From positions 1-64,000 of the forward strand of contig NZ_JYFC01000004.1 of NCBI RefSeq assembly GCF_000938265.1: a stretch of DNA of 64,000 nt. The letters run 5' to 3'. The DNA comes from Agreia bicolorata. Its GTDB lineage: Bacteria > Actinomycetota > Actinomycetes > Actinomycetales > Microbacteriaceae. A program made the translations under genes and the position numbers. This document shows positions 1 to 8,401 of the stretch, one piece after another. A model generated the notes under the pieces. It made no database searches, was not told where the DNA came from, and was given only the letters and a program-made list of their open reading frames with translations. The first letter of the stretch is position 1. Each line of letters begins with the position of its first letter.

Positions 1-1325
1 TGTGATGTCTCAGGACGTGCCTGACGGTTTATGTCTCAGTGGGGTCTGACGGTTTTTGGGTGGCCAGGAAGCCGCGTGGTTTGCCGTTGGGGATGTAGCT
101 GCCGTCGATAGGTCTCGGGTGGGTGGCGAAGAGGGTGCCCTGGTGATCGAAGATCAGGATTGTGTGTGGGCTGAGGAGGATGTTGAAGGTGTGGCCGGCG
201 TGCGCTTTGCTCGTCATGATTCTGATGCGGGCCACGCGGAAGGTTCCGTCGGCGGTTGCTGTCCGAACGAAGTGTTGCGGCGCTGCTGGGTGGGGTGATG
301 TCGGTAGCGCCGGTGTGGGGCTTTTTGGTGTCGCGGTGTAGCACGCGAGCGGGGTCATCATGCCCAATGATTGGTGCGGGCGGTGCTCGTTGTAGTGCTG
401 GTCGAATTTGTCGAGTTGGCCCTGTAGCTCGACGAGATCGAGGGCTCGGGATTGGGCTCGGAGCCACTGTTTCAGCGTTGCGTGCCCGCGCTCGTTTTTC
501 CCTTGCGTTTGAGGGTGTCCAACGCTGGAGGTGATGGGTTGGACGCCGAGAGAGAGCATCAGCGCGGTCAGCTCACCAGTCCAGCCACGCCGGGACGGGT
601 TCAGGGCTGTTCCGTTGTCAGAGAGCAGTCGTTGCGGAACACCGTGGCGAGCGATGCCAGTGGTCACTACTCGGACGGCGTCTTCAGCGTTCTCTGACCG
701 GGCGGCGAGAGACGCGATCTGAAGCCGAGAGTGGTCGTCGTTGAGTTGAAACACAGCAATGACGGTTCCGTTCGCGAGGGTCCAGTCCATCGCATCGATC
801 TGCCAACACTCGTTCGGTGCTGCGTATCGGAACCGGATGTAAGACGACTTCGGCCGCTTCTTCGGTTGCGGTGTGACGAGACCGTTTCGGGTGAAGATCC
901 TTGCCAGTGTCGACCTGGACGGGGGTGCGATTCCGAGGCGCGCGAGCTCGAACGCGACCGAGATTGGGCCGTAGTCCCAACCGGCTGACTTCAGCCGGGC
1001 GCGCGCTTCGATCGCGAGCGACTCGATCAGCGCCGATGTTTTGCCCGGCGAACTCGACGGTCTACTGGATCGCGGCATCAATGCCTGCGGAAGAGGATCC
1101 TCGAGAAGCCGTTTCCTCGTCGCGTAGAACCACTCCCGAGACACCCTGTTCTCGCGGCAGAAGCGGGTCACGGCACCCCGCGGAGCGTCCGCAGGCCAGG
1201 TCGCAACGATCAAACGAAGATCAGTCCGGGCGGGGTCATATGCCATCCACTGATCGTCCAAGAAACCATAGAACTGTCAGGCAGGTCCCGAGACAGAACT
1301 GTCAGAAAAGCAACGAGACAGAACA
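1..1325 (-). mobile_element. IS481-family insertion sequence, apparently full length
   Basis: One transposase gene lies between terminal inverted repeats of about 54 bp. The left end (1-54) and the reverse complement of the right end (1272-1325) both start TGT. Both carry TGTCTC at offset 6 and CTGAC(G/A)GTT at offset 21, and repeat this unit about 25 bp further in, so each end has two sub-repeats. The transposase stop codon falls inside the left repeat. The right end stops 3 bp before the stop codon of the neighbouring efflux gene. The left flank is outside the window, so a target-site duplication cannot be tested. Base 1 being the IS end fits a contig that breaks at a repeat (inference). 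Confidence 0.85.
29..1261 (-). CDS. IS481-family DDE transposase
   Basis: This 410-residue integrase-type transposase catalyses movement of the surrounding IS. It has an N-terminal helix-turn-helix region (about residues 20-70, containing VTRFCRENRVSREWFY) and an rve/RNase H-fold core. The catalytic triad is visible: D in CWQIDAMDW, D in LLSDNGTA and E in TQGKNERGH, followed by the HYNEHRPHQSLGMMTP segment typical of IS481/IS3 enzymes. The C-terminal region beyond residue 320 may form a small beta-rich tail. The longest frame starts with TTG at 1261; an ATG at 1246 (five codons in) is the alternative. Neither has a clear Shine-Dalgarno. The frame is intact, so the element may be active. Confidence 0.88.
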   Translation of the reverse strand: MDDQWMAYDPARTDLRLIVATWPADAPRGAVTRFCRENRVSREWFYATRKRLLEDPLPQALMPRSSRPSSSPGKTSALIESLAIEARARLKSAGWDYGPISVAFELARLGIAPPSRSTLARIFTRNGLVTPQPKKRPKSSYIRFRYAAPNECWQIDAMDWTLANGTVIAVFQLNDDHSRLQIASLAARSENAEDAVRVVTTGIARHGVPQRLLSDNGTALNPSRRGWTGELTALMLSLGVQPITSSVGHPQTQGKNERGHATLKQWLRAQSRALDLVELQGQLDKFDQHYNEHRPHQSLGMMTPLACYTATPKSPTPALPTSPHPAAPQHFVRTATADGTFRVARIRIMTSKAHAGHTFNILLSPHTILIFDHQGTLFATHPRPIDGSYIPNGKPRGFLATQKPSDPTET

Positions 1326-1328
1326 GAC

Positions 1329-2768
1329 TCATATTCCGCGAGATAGGTCGATTTGCGCCAAGTCGCGCGGCACAGACGCATCTCCGCTCGGATCCGTGCT
1401 GCGCCCCGCGGGTAGGAAAAGTGCAATCACGGTGGCGAGAACCAGCGCGCCCGCACCGACGAACACGGCGGGAACCGCGGCATCCACGTAGCCGGTCGGC
1501 GTGAGCTGGCCGCCCGCGCCCGTGAAGACGGCGGTGAGCACGGCGATTCCCAACGCGACGCCGATCTCGCGCAGGGTGGAGTTTGCCCCCGATGCCTTTG
1601 CGTGGTCGGCCGGCGCCATGTTCACCAGCACGGCCGTAGAGCTCGGCGCGAAGACGAGGCCCATGCCGAGCCCCGCGAAAATGAAGCCCGGGAGCATGAC
1701 CGGGTATGTCGCATCCGGAGCCATCGTGGCGGCCAGCCACCCGATGCCGATGGCGAGCGACGCGAGACCGGCGACGATCAGGATGCGCGTGCCCACCCGG
1801 GGTGCGATCAGCCCGGCGAGCGGCGCCACGACCATGGGTGCCATGGTCCAGGGTGTGGTGAGCACGCCCGCTTCGAGGGGTGAGTAGCCCTGCACGATCT
1901 GCAGGAACTGGATGAGGATGAACACCGCACCGAACGCACCGAAGCTGAAGATCAGACCCACGGCGTTGGCGATCGAGAAGCTGCGGTCGCGAAAGAGGCG
2001 AAGTGGGAGCAGGGGAGCAGACACTCTGGACTCCCGCACGAGGAACAGGGCCAGCAGCACAGCGCCGCCGACGAGCGTCACGAGCACCTCGCCGCTCGCC
2101 CAACCGGCGTCGTTTCCGCGCACGATTCCGTAGACGATGCCGAGAATTCCTACGCCGGCAAGGATCACTCCCACGATGTCAGCGCGCACCCGGGCACCGT
2201 AGGAATTCGGCAGCGCGGCGATGGCGAGCGGAACGGACACGATTCCCAGCGGCACGTTGAGCCAGAAGATGGCCTGCCAGTTCCACCCCTCGACGACGGC
2301 ACCGCCGATGAGCGGACCGAGGGCGACGCCGAGTCCCGAGATGCCTCCCCAGATGCCGATCGCAAGGGGCCGCATGCGCGTGGAGACGGAGCCGACGAGC
2401 AGCGTGAGTGACAGCGGCATGATGGCCGCAGAACCGGCGCCTTGCAGCGCCCGCGCGAGCACAAGCATCCACGGTTCTGTGCTGAGCGCCGCTGCAGCAC
2501 TCGAGAGGGTGAAGACAATGATGCCGCCGACGAAGAAGTGGCGTCTGCCGAAGCGATCGCCCAGGCTCACGAAGAGCAGCATCAGTGACGCGAAGCTCAG
2601 TGTGTAGGCGTTGGTGATCCACTGAAGTTCGGTGACGCCGGCGCCGAGATCTTCGTGGATGACGGGCAGCGCGCTGGTGACGACCAGGTTGTCGAGGGTT
2701 GCCATAAAGACCGGCAGCGAGGCCGCGACGAGCGCAAGCCAGACGGGAATGCGGCGGGCGACAGACAT
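1329..2768 (-). CDS. MFS drug efflux transporter, DHA2 (EmrB/QacA) type
   Basis: This is a 479-residue inner-membrane proton-coupled exporter, likely with 14 transmembrane segments. The first helix carries MATLDNLVVTSALPVI (motif D1 of DHA2 pumps), followed by LGDRFGRRHFF (motif A loop) and LGPLIGG (motif C). The ATG at 2768 is chosen because GGAG precedes it by 5 nt; the longer frame to 2801 would run into the operator palindrome. It is divergent from a TetR regulator 67 bp away, the usual arrangement of a ligand-induced pump and its repressor. Its stop codon is only 4-6 nt from the IS right end, but the protein appears complete. The substrate is unknown. Confidence 0.85.
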   Translation of the reverse strand: MSVARRIPVWLALVAASLPVFMATLDNLVVTSALPVIHEDLGAGVTELQWITNAYTLSFASLMLLFVSLGDRFGRRHFFVGGIIVFTLSSAAAALSTEPWMLVLARALQGAGSAAIMPLSLTLLVGSVSTRMRPLAIGIWGGISGLGVALGPLIGGAVVEGWNWQAIFWLNVPLGIVSVPLAIAALPNSYGARVRADIVGVILAGVGILGIVYGIVRGNDAGWASGEVLVTLVGGAVLLALFLVRESRVSAPLLPLRLFRDRSFSIANAVGLIFSFGAFGAVFILIQFLQIVQGYSPLEAGVLTTPWTMAPMVVAPLAGLIAPRVGTRILIVAGLASLAIGIGWLAATMAPDATYPVMLPGFIFAGLGMGLVFAPSSTAVLVNMAPADHAKASGANSTLREIGVALGIAVLTAVFTGAGGQLTPTGYVDAAVPAVFVGAGALVLATVIALFLPAGRSTDPSGDASVPRDLAQIDLSRGI

Positions 2769-2791
2769 GAATTCTCCACACGGTTCTGGGT

Positions 2792-2811
2792 TAGTAATCA
2801 ACTAATTACTA
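2792..2811. promoter_or_regulatory. 20-bp palindrome, likely TetR operator
   Basis: TAGTAAT (2792-2798), a 6-bp spacer and ATTACTA (2805-2811) form a perfect inverted repeat in the gap between the divergent efflux and TetR genes. Its AT content stands out from the GC-rich surroundings. Position and symmetry fit a TetR dimer site controlling both promoters (inference). Confidence 0.6.
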
Positions 2812-2835
2812 GAGGCTAAGTTATCGACTGATACC

Positions 2836-3486
2836 ATGTCAAGAGTGACCAACGACGACCCTTCCGAGCATCCGATTCGCGAGCGCATGCCCGCCGCCGA
2901 GCGGCGGGAGCTGATTCTGGGGCACGCCAGCGCGGTCTTCGGCCGCACGGGGTACGCGGGCACAACGACCGAACAGATCGCGCAGGCGGCCGGCATCAGT
3001 CAGCCCTATGTCGTGCGCATGTTCGGAACAAAAGAGAAACTGTTCGTCGAGGTCATGGAACGCGCCCTCGGCAAGCTCATCGTGGCCTTTCGAGAAGTCA
3101 TCCGTCTGCGCGACTCGGGGGAGATTCCCGCAGACGAACTCGGTGCGCGGCTCGGGCAGGCCTACGTCGATCTGATCGAAGATCGCGGAATCCTGATGTC
3201 TCTGATGCAGGGCTTCATCCAGGGCCACGACGAGGTGATCGGGCAACGTGCGCGCGCCGGGTTCCTCGAGATCTACCGGCTGCTGCGCGACGAGGCCGCA
3301 ATTCCCGCCGACGACGTGCGCAGCTTTCTCGCCGACGGCATGCTGATCAACACCCTCCTCGCCATCGGTATGCCGGACAACTTCGAGGGCGACGAGGCGG
3401 CGACCGAGCTGATGACTCTGTCGTTCGGGGCGAAGCTCGACACCGTGCTGTGTGCCGCGAGCGAGCGCCCGGCCCGGCCCGCTTAG
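2836..3486 (+). CDS. TetR/AcrR-family transcriptional regulator
   Basis: This 216-residue repressor has an N-terminal TetR DNA-binding domain at about residues 22-68: RRELILGHASAVFGRTGYAGTTTEQIAQAAGISQPYVVRMFGTKEKLF in outline, with recognition helix around ISQPYVVRMFG. The rest is a helical ligand-binding and dimerisation domain. The ATG at 2836 has no clear Shine-Dalgarno, so the mRNA may have a very short leader. Its stop overlaps by 4 bp the stop of the convergent ribonuclease gene. The divergent efflux pump and the shared palindrome suggest it represses that pump and itself. The inducer is unknown. Confidence 0.85.
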   Translation: MSRVTNDDPSEHPIRERMPAAERRELILGHASAVFGRTGYAGTTTEQIAQAAGISQPYVVRMFGTKEKLFVEVMERALGKLIVAFREVIRLRDSGEIPADELGARLGQAYVDLIEDRGILMSLMQGFIQGHDEVIGQRARAGFLEIYRLLRDEAAIPADDVRSFLADGMLINTLLAIGMPDNFEGDEAATELMTLSFGAKLDTVLCAASERPARPA

Positions 3487-4952
3487 GCCACGAGCTCGAA
3501 CAGAACGCGGCCGGTCTCGATGTCGGCCTCGACCAGTCGAGCCCGCACTCGCTCGCCGGGGGTCAGACGGCCCGTGCATTGGGCGTCGACTGCGGGGTCG
3601 ATCACCTGAATCACACCGCGACTCTCCTTGGCCGAGATGACCGACGCATCGAAGACATCGCCGATGCGGTCGGAGAGCAGGGCGGCCTCGATCGCCGCGA
3701 TCGACCGGTTGTCGAGTTGCGACGCGCGCGAATCGGATGCCGCCATGATCTTTGGCAGGGTGGGCAGGGCGTCGCGGGCCCACCGCGGCGGCGTCTCGCC
3801 GGCGCACAGAGCTTCGCACACCACGAGCGTGAAGCGATCGACCAATCGGCGCAGCGGGGCGGTCGTGTGCGCGTAGGGTGCGGCGACGGCGGCCTGGATC
3901 ACCTGCTCGGGCACCTCGCCGTCGAATGCCGTGTAGCCGGCTCCGCGGAACAGCGAGCCGGCGGCATGGGTGATCGCTAGCTGGAGAGGATCGTTCGAGT
4001 CGAGTGACGCGAGATATTCCCCGTAGGGCATGGACTCGGGCCAGGGGTGACCGAGTGCCTCGGTGCGCAGCCTGAACCGCTCTACCGTGTCGGCGTCGGG
4101 GGCGGGCATCGTTCTCAGGATTCCGACGCGACCGGCGATCATGATGCGCGCCGCCTCCATGCCGGTGAGTAACGAGATCTGCGCGTTCCACTCTTCGACG
4201 GGCAGCGACGAGCGGCGCTCGAGCGTGTAGTGCCCGTCGCGCGAGAACACGATCTGCTCGGGCCGGGAGAGGCTCGCACCTCCGCGCACCCGCTCGAGCG
4301 CACGCCTGGCGGGGCCGATCTCGGCGAGCAGCATCAGCGTGATGTCGGGCCCGCCCGCATCCCGGCCCGCGCCCTCATCGATCTCGTGCTGCGCCTCGAC
4401 ATAAGACAGTTGGCGAATGCTCCGGATGCGCGCACGCGACAGCTCGGTCGACAGCACGGCGCCGTCGGCATCGAGCGAGAACTGCCACACGAACGCGCCC
4501 CGCACCTCATTCGGCAGCAGTGATGCGGCACTCTCGCTGATGATCGTGGGGTGCAGCGGGATGCGGCCGTCGGGTGCGTAGAACGTCTGCCCGCGGCGCC
4601 TCGCCTCTGCGTCGATCTCGCCGAGCGGCTCGACGAACGCGGGCACGTCGGCGATCGCGTAGCGCACGAGATAGCCCTCGCCCAGGCGTTCGATCTGCAC
4701 GGCCTGGTCGAGGTCGGTCGAGCCCTCGGGATCGATCGTGATGAATGGAACATCGGTGAGATCGAGATATGGCAGAGGGTTGGCCGCTACAGCACGCTGT
4801 GCTTCGAGCTCGACGGATGCCGAAAAGGCCGCGGGCAGGTCGAGGTCGGTGCGGATGGCCGCGATAGCCGTGGCGAGACGGTCGTCGGCGGATGTCGTCA
4901 GCCTGAGCGGAAATCGGGTCACGCGCCCCAGCGTACGCGGCGCGTCCGACAC
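3483..4952 (-). CDS. RNB-domain 3'-5' exoribonuclease (RNase II/R family)
   Basis: This 489-residue protein carries the RNB catalytic domain. The signature ITIDPEGSTDLDQA (about residues 90-105) supplies the acidic residues that bind magnesium. Later conserved blocks include the region around APYAHTTAPLRRLVDRF, equivalent to the family's YTHFTSPIRRY-type motif. It is much shorter than E. coli RNase II/R (about 640-810 residues) and seems to lack full N-terminal cold-shock domains. This compact form is common in actinobacteria. The GTG at 4952 is the longest start; a second GTG at 4922 is possible. It probably acts in cytoplasmic RNA turnover. It is convergent with the TetR gene. Confidence 0.8.
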   Translation of the reverse strand: MSDAPRTLGRVTRFPLRLTTSADDRLATAIAAIRTDLDLPAAFSASVELEAQRAVAANPLPYLDLTDVPFITIDPEGSTDLDQAVQIERLGEGYLVRYAIADVPAFVEPLGEIDAEARRRGQTFYAPDGRIPLHPTIISESAASLLPNEVRGAFVWQFSLDADGAVLSTELSRARIRSIRQLSYVEAQHEIDEGAGRDAGGPDITLMLLAEIGPARRALERVRGGASLSRPEQIVFSRDGHYTLERRSSLPVEEWNAQISLLTGMEAARIMIAGRVGILRTMPAPDADTVERFRLRTEALGHPWPESMPYGEYLASLDSNDPLQLAITHAAGSLFRGAGYTAFDGEVPEQVIQAAVAAPYAHTTAPLRRLVDRFTLVVCEALCAGETPPRWARDALPTLPKIMAASDSRASQLDNRSIAAIEAALLSDRIGDVFDASVISAKESRGVIQVIDPAVDAQCTGRLTPGERVRARLVEADIETGRVLFELVA

Positions 4953-4976
4953 ACCAGGCGGAGGGTGGGCTGTGAT

Positions 4977-5999
4977 CTAGGGAACTTCGAGCACGATCTT
5001 TCCCCGTGTGTGCCCTCGCTCGAGCTGCGCGTGCGCCTCGGATGCCTCTTCGAGTGGAAAGATCTCGGTGACGTGCACATGCAGATCGCCGGAGTCGATG
5101 AGTCTCGAGATGACGGCCAGGCAGGCTGCATCCGGTGAGACCGAATACCCGCTCCACCGAACCCCCGCCTCTTCGGCCTCTGTCGCGAACCCGGGCCAGC
5201 TGCCGGTCGGAACCGAGATGATGAGTCCTCCGTGGCGCAGCACTCCAAGCGAGCGTGTTCCGGTGTTGTCGTGAACGTTGCCGACCAGATCGATCACGAC
5301 GTCGACATCCGACACTCTGTCTTCGAAGCGCGTCGTCGTGTGGTCGATGACTTCTTCGGCGCCCAGCTCGCGCAGCCAGCTCACGTTGTTACCCGAGGTC
5401 GTCGCGGTCACGCGTGCGCCGAAGTAGGCAGCCAGCTGCACGGCGAGATGGCCCACGCCGCCCGCGCCCGCGTGGATGAGCACGCGCTGCCCCTCGTGCG
5501 CCTTCGCCACGTCGACGACGAGGCCCCACGCCGTGAGCGCTGCGGTCGGAACGGCAGCGGCCTCGATGGGAGTGAGTCGCCGCGGCTTGCGTGCGACCTG
5601 CAGGCTTGGAACGGCCACATACTGCGCGTATGAACCGAATGTGCGGGGAGCCGCACTGATGCCGTAGACCTCGTCGCCGGGCTTGAGCGGATGCCCGTCG
5701 TAGGGGCTCTCGACGACGATTCCGCAGAAGTCACGACCGATGACGGTCGGGTAGAACGGGATGCCGACGGATACTCCTGCACCCGATCGGGTCTTCGCGT
5801 CGATCGGGTTGATGCCCGCTGCAGAGACCTTCACGAGCACCTCGGAGCCGATCCGAGCCGGCGTCGGCACGTCGGTCAGGTGCAGAACATCAGGGCCTCC
5901 TGGCGCGTCGAACACGACCGCCTTCATCAGCGCGGGCGGCGACGACGGGGGAGCGCTGACGAGGCTCGGGGTGATCGAATTGGTCTCGTGCGGCGTCAT
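4977..5999 (-). CDS. NADP-dependent zinc-free MDR oxidoreductase (quinone oxidoreductase-like)
   Basis: This 340-residue medium-chain dehydrogenase/reductase has an N-terminal GroES-like domain (MKAVVFDAPGGPDVLHLTDVP, GINPIDAKTRSG) and a Rossmann domain with the nucleotide motif HAGAGGVGHLAVQLA. The cysteines and histidines of zinc-dependent alcohol dehydrogenases are missing, which points to reduction of quinones or enones with NADPH. The start at 5999 is supported by AAAGG 6 nt upstream. An internal ATG about 24 codons later precedes MKAVVF and would remove a Ser/Pro-rich leader. A 28-bp inverted repeat lies 45 nt upstream of this start. Substrate unknown. Confidence 0.8.
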   Translation of the reverse strand: MTPHETNSITPSLVSAPPSSPPALMKAVVFDAPGGPDVLHLTDVPTPARIGSEVLVKVSAAGINPIDAKTRSGAGVSVGIPFYPTVIGRDFCGIVVESPYDGHPLKPGDEVYGISAAPRTFGSYAQYVAVPSLQVARKPRRLTPIEAAAVPTAALTAWGLVVDVAKAHEGQRVLIHAGAGGVGHLAVQLAAYFGARVTATTSGNNVSWLRELGAEEVIDHTTTRFEDRVSDVDVVIDLVGNVHDNTGTRSLGVLRHGGLIISVPTGSWPGFATEAEEAGVRWSGYSVSPDAACLAVISRLIDSGDLHVHVTEIFPLEEASEAHAQLERGHTRGKIVLEVP

Positions 6000-6043
6000 C
6001 GCTGGCCTTTCATCGGCGGGTTCTGGGCGTCCCGTGAGGGATT

Positions 6044-6071
6044 CTCGACAGGGAATATGCGACCTGTCGAG
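6044..6071. promoter_or_regulatory. Inverted repeat upstream of the MDR oxidoreductase
   Basis: CTCGACAGG (6044-6052) and CCTGTCGAG (6063-6071) are perfect 9-bp arms around a 10-bp spacer, 45 nt before the oxidoreductase start at 5999. It looks like an operator for a dimeric regulator, but no regulator gene is adjacent. A hairpin in the mRNA leader is the alternative. Confidence 0.4.
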
Positions 6072-6188
6072 TGTGTGGGTCGTTCGGGCTTCCCGCACGC
6101 TCCAGTCAATCGGTCGAATGATTCACCGGTGTTACGGCGGTGTTCCTTGGAGGCAAACAAACTTCGCCGCCGTTACCATTCGTAGATC

Positions 6189-6854
6189 GTGACTTTCCGC
6201 CTCTCTCGCGCAGCACCGCCCCGGGTGGCCCGTCCGCTACTGGTGGCGGCGGCCGTGGCGGTGCTCGCTGGCCTCGCATTGTTGTGGGGTGCACGCATCG
6301 CCGCGAACCGCTTCGTCTACGTGAGTGAACTCGGGGCAGATGGGGAGCCGACGGCGTGGGCGTTCCGCTGGGCTCTGCTGCTCGTCGCGGTCGCCGCTCT
6401 CATCGTCGCCGCCGACGCGACGCATCTGCGCTCGCGGATGCGCATCCTCGCTCTCACCACGCCCTCTGTCTCTCTGCTGATCGCAGGGGTGGCGTTCGTG
6501 TTCGCCTCGCAGGTGACATGCACAACCGGGTGTCCTCTGCCCGTGGGAGCCTCATTCACGTGGCAGGACTTCACCCACACCCTCATCGCCGTGATTGGAT
6601 TCGCTGCGGCGTGCGTTGCGATGCTCCAGGTTGCGGCGGCCCACGACCACCCGCGGCTCGCCCGCCTCTCGTTGGTGTCGGCCGTTGTGGTGGCCGTGGT
6701 CGCCGGAGCCGGCGGCATCCTGTCTCTTGCCCGATTTATGCAGCACGTGGGCGGCCTGCTCGAATTCGCCGCGACAACGGTCGCCCTGCTGTGGTTGGCG
6801 ATTCTCGCGGTCGCTCTGCTCCTAACGGTGCCGGCTAACGGCCAGGTTGGATGA
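6189..6854 (+). CDS. DUF998 family membrane protein
   Basis: This 221-residue integral membrane protein has about six hydrophobic segments: residues 17-37, 58-77, 90-110, 125-145, 160-180 and 190-215. The block VSELGADGEPTAWAFRWALLLVA after the first helix is the hallmark of the DUF998 superfamily. No enzymatic role is established for the family. The GTG at 6189 has no obvious ribosome-binding site. Its 3' end overlaps by 20 bp the convergent YqaJ-type nuclease gene. Function unknown. Confidence 0.7.
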   Translation: MTFRLSRAAPPRVARPLLVAAAVAVLAGLALLWGARIAANRFVYVSELGADGEPTAWAFRWALLLVAVAALIVAADATHLRSRMRILALTTPSVSLLIAGVAFVFASQVTCTTGCPLPVGASFTWQDFTHTLIAVIGFAAACVAMLQVAAAHDHPRLARLSLVSAVVVAVVAGAGGILSLARFMQHVGGLLEFAATTVALLWLAILAVALLLTVPANGQVG

Positions 6855-7482
6855 GCGCCAGCAGCTTGTCGGCCAGGTTCACGAGACGCGCGATCTCGTT
6901 CTCGTCGCGGTCGACCCAGCGGCTCTGCGGCTCGGGGTCGACGGGCATGAAGTTGTCGTGCTGTTCCCACACCACGATGGTGCGCTCGGCGCCGAGCACG
7001 TACTGCTGCCACCACACCTGGCGCAGGTAGTGGCGCGGGATCGAGCGCCACGCCTTGTTCGTGGTCTTGATCTCGGCCAGCTCGACCGTGCCGCGCTTGG
7101 TGACCGCGACGCCGTCGGGAGTTGCGAGGTGCCGCTTCTCGCCCTCGGCGTGGAACAGTGACGAACTCGGCAGAACACCGAACATGGCGCGCACGTAGCG
7201 TGCGATGTGAGGCTCGCGGTCTTTGCCGTGATCGGTGAAGATGTTGCCGCCGAAGCCCGTGCCGTTGATCTTGTCGTAGGCCACGGACTCGAGGTTCTGT
7301 GGGCCGGTGAGGCGGGCCACGTCGGTTGCGGTGACGCCGCGGCTGCGTGCGCGCAGCCACTCGACACGGTTCGTGCCGTCTGCGACGAGGCGATCAAGGT
7401 GCGCGGGCCGGGCCGGCTTCTGCTCCTCTTCCCAGGGGAAGGAGAGCATGGGCTGGAGAGTCACGTGCCTATTCTCGCTCAC
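6835..7482 (-). CDS. YqaJ-like exonuclease-fold (PD-(D/E)XK) protein
   Basis: This 215-residue protein resembles the YqaJ viral recombinase / lambda exonuclease fold. Diagnostic segments are RARSRGVTATDVARLTG (start of the domain), the acidic TPDGVAV (catalytic D) and VELAEIKTTNKAW (E-x-K), with RHYLRQVWWQQYVLGAERTIV as the conserved helix after the active site. Such nucleases trim 5' ends of double-stranded DNA in phage recombination. Free chromosomal copies like this one are common in actinobacteria, and no other phage gene is visible nearby. The GTG at 7482 gives the longest form; ATG at 7449 is possible. The biological role is uncertain. Confidence 0.7.
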   Translation of the reverse strand: MSENRHVTLQPMLSFPWEEEQKPARPAHLDRLVADGTNRVEWLRARSRGVTATDVARLTGPQNLESVAYDKINGTGFGGNIFTDHGKDREPHIARYVRAMFGVLPSSSLFHAEGEKRHLATPDGVAVTKRGTVELAEIKTTNKAWRSIPRHYLRQVWWQQYVLGAERTIVVWEQHDNFMPVDPEPQSRWVDRDENEIARLVNLADKLLALIQPGR

Positions 7483-7560
7483 GACCGGTGACAGACTGGG
7501 ATGACGCGGCGGCTTTGATCATCGAAGCCGAGCGCTCGCCTCACGACATGGGAGTTTTGA

Positions 7561-8400
7561 ATGCGTATTGCACTGACCGGCGGTTCTGGAAAGCTCGGCA
7601 GCGTGGTGCTGCCTTATCTGCGCGAGCAGGGGCACACAGTGACCAACTTCGACGTCGTCGGCGAACGGGGGTCCGGCTTCGTGCGACTCGACCTGGCGAA
7701 CTACGGCGATGTCGTGGATGCCTTCCACAGCGTCGACGACGGACCCGACGGTTTCGATGCGATCGTGCACTTGGCCGCGATCCCGGCCCCGGGCATCCGG
7801 AGCGATGTGGTGACGTTCGAGAACAACATGCTCGGCACTTACCACGTGTTCAAGGCGGCCGAGCGGGCCGGAATCACGAACATCGTCTACGCCTCGAGCG
7901 AGACCGTTCTCGGGCTGCCGTTCGATGTGCCGCCGCCCTACATTCCCGTCGACGAGGAGTACCCTGCGCGGCCTGAGAGCACCTACTCGCTCGTGAAGCA
8001 CCTCGAAGAGACGATGGCGATCGAGCTCACGAGGTGGAACCCCGACCTCAAGATCGTGGCCCTGCGTTTCTCGAACGTGATGCATGAGTCGGACTACGCG
8101 GAGTTCCCGTCGTTCGACGCCGATGCGATGCTGCGCAAATGGAATCTCTGGGGATACATCGACGCCCGCGACGGCGCTCAGGCCGTTCTGAAGGCGCTCG
8201 AGTGGCAGCACACCGGTTTCGACCGCTTCATCATCGCGTCTCCCGACACCGTGATGAGTCGCACGAACTCCGAGCTGGTCGCCGAGGTGTTCCCGGGTGT
8301 CGAGACGCGGGGCGACCTCGACAACACGAAGACGCTGCTATCGATCGATAAGGCTCGTCGCCTGCTCGGTTACGACCCGAAGCACAGCTGGCGCGACTGA
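7561..8400 (+). CDS. NAD(P)-dependent epimerase/dehydratase (extended SDR)
   Basis: This 279-residue extended short-chain dehydrogenase has the Rossmann motif GGSGKLGSVVLPYL at residues 6-19, an ASSETVLG serine and the catalytic YSLVK (Tyr-x-x-x-Lys). GGGAG sits 7 nt before the ATG. This family acts on nucleotide sugars or sugar acids such as uronates. The substrate cannot be read from the sequence. It ends 1 bp before the stop of the convergent ABC ATPase gene and is not in an operon with recognisable sugar genes. Confidence 0.78.
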   Translation: MRIALTGGSGKLGSVVLPYLREQGHTVTNFDVVGERGSGFVRLDLANYGDVVDAFHSVDDGPDGFDAIVHLAAIPAPGIRSDVVTFENNMLGTYHVFKAAERAGITNIVYASSETVLGLPFDVPPPYIPVDEEYPARPESTYSLVKHLEETMAIELTRWNPDLKIVALRFSNVMHESDYAEFPSFDADAMLRKWNLWGYIDARDGAQAVLKALEWQHTGFDRFIIASPDTVMSRTNSELVAEVFPGVETRGDLDNTKTLLSIDKARRLLGYDPKHSWRD

Positions 8401-8401
8401 A

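Noticed and set aside
6835-7482. Prophage remnant around the YqaJ-like nuclease
   Set aside because: No integrase, terminase, capsid or att-like repeat is visible and neighbours are ordinary chromosomal genes.
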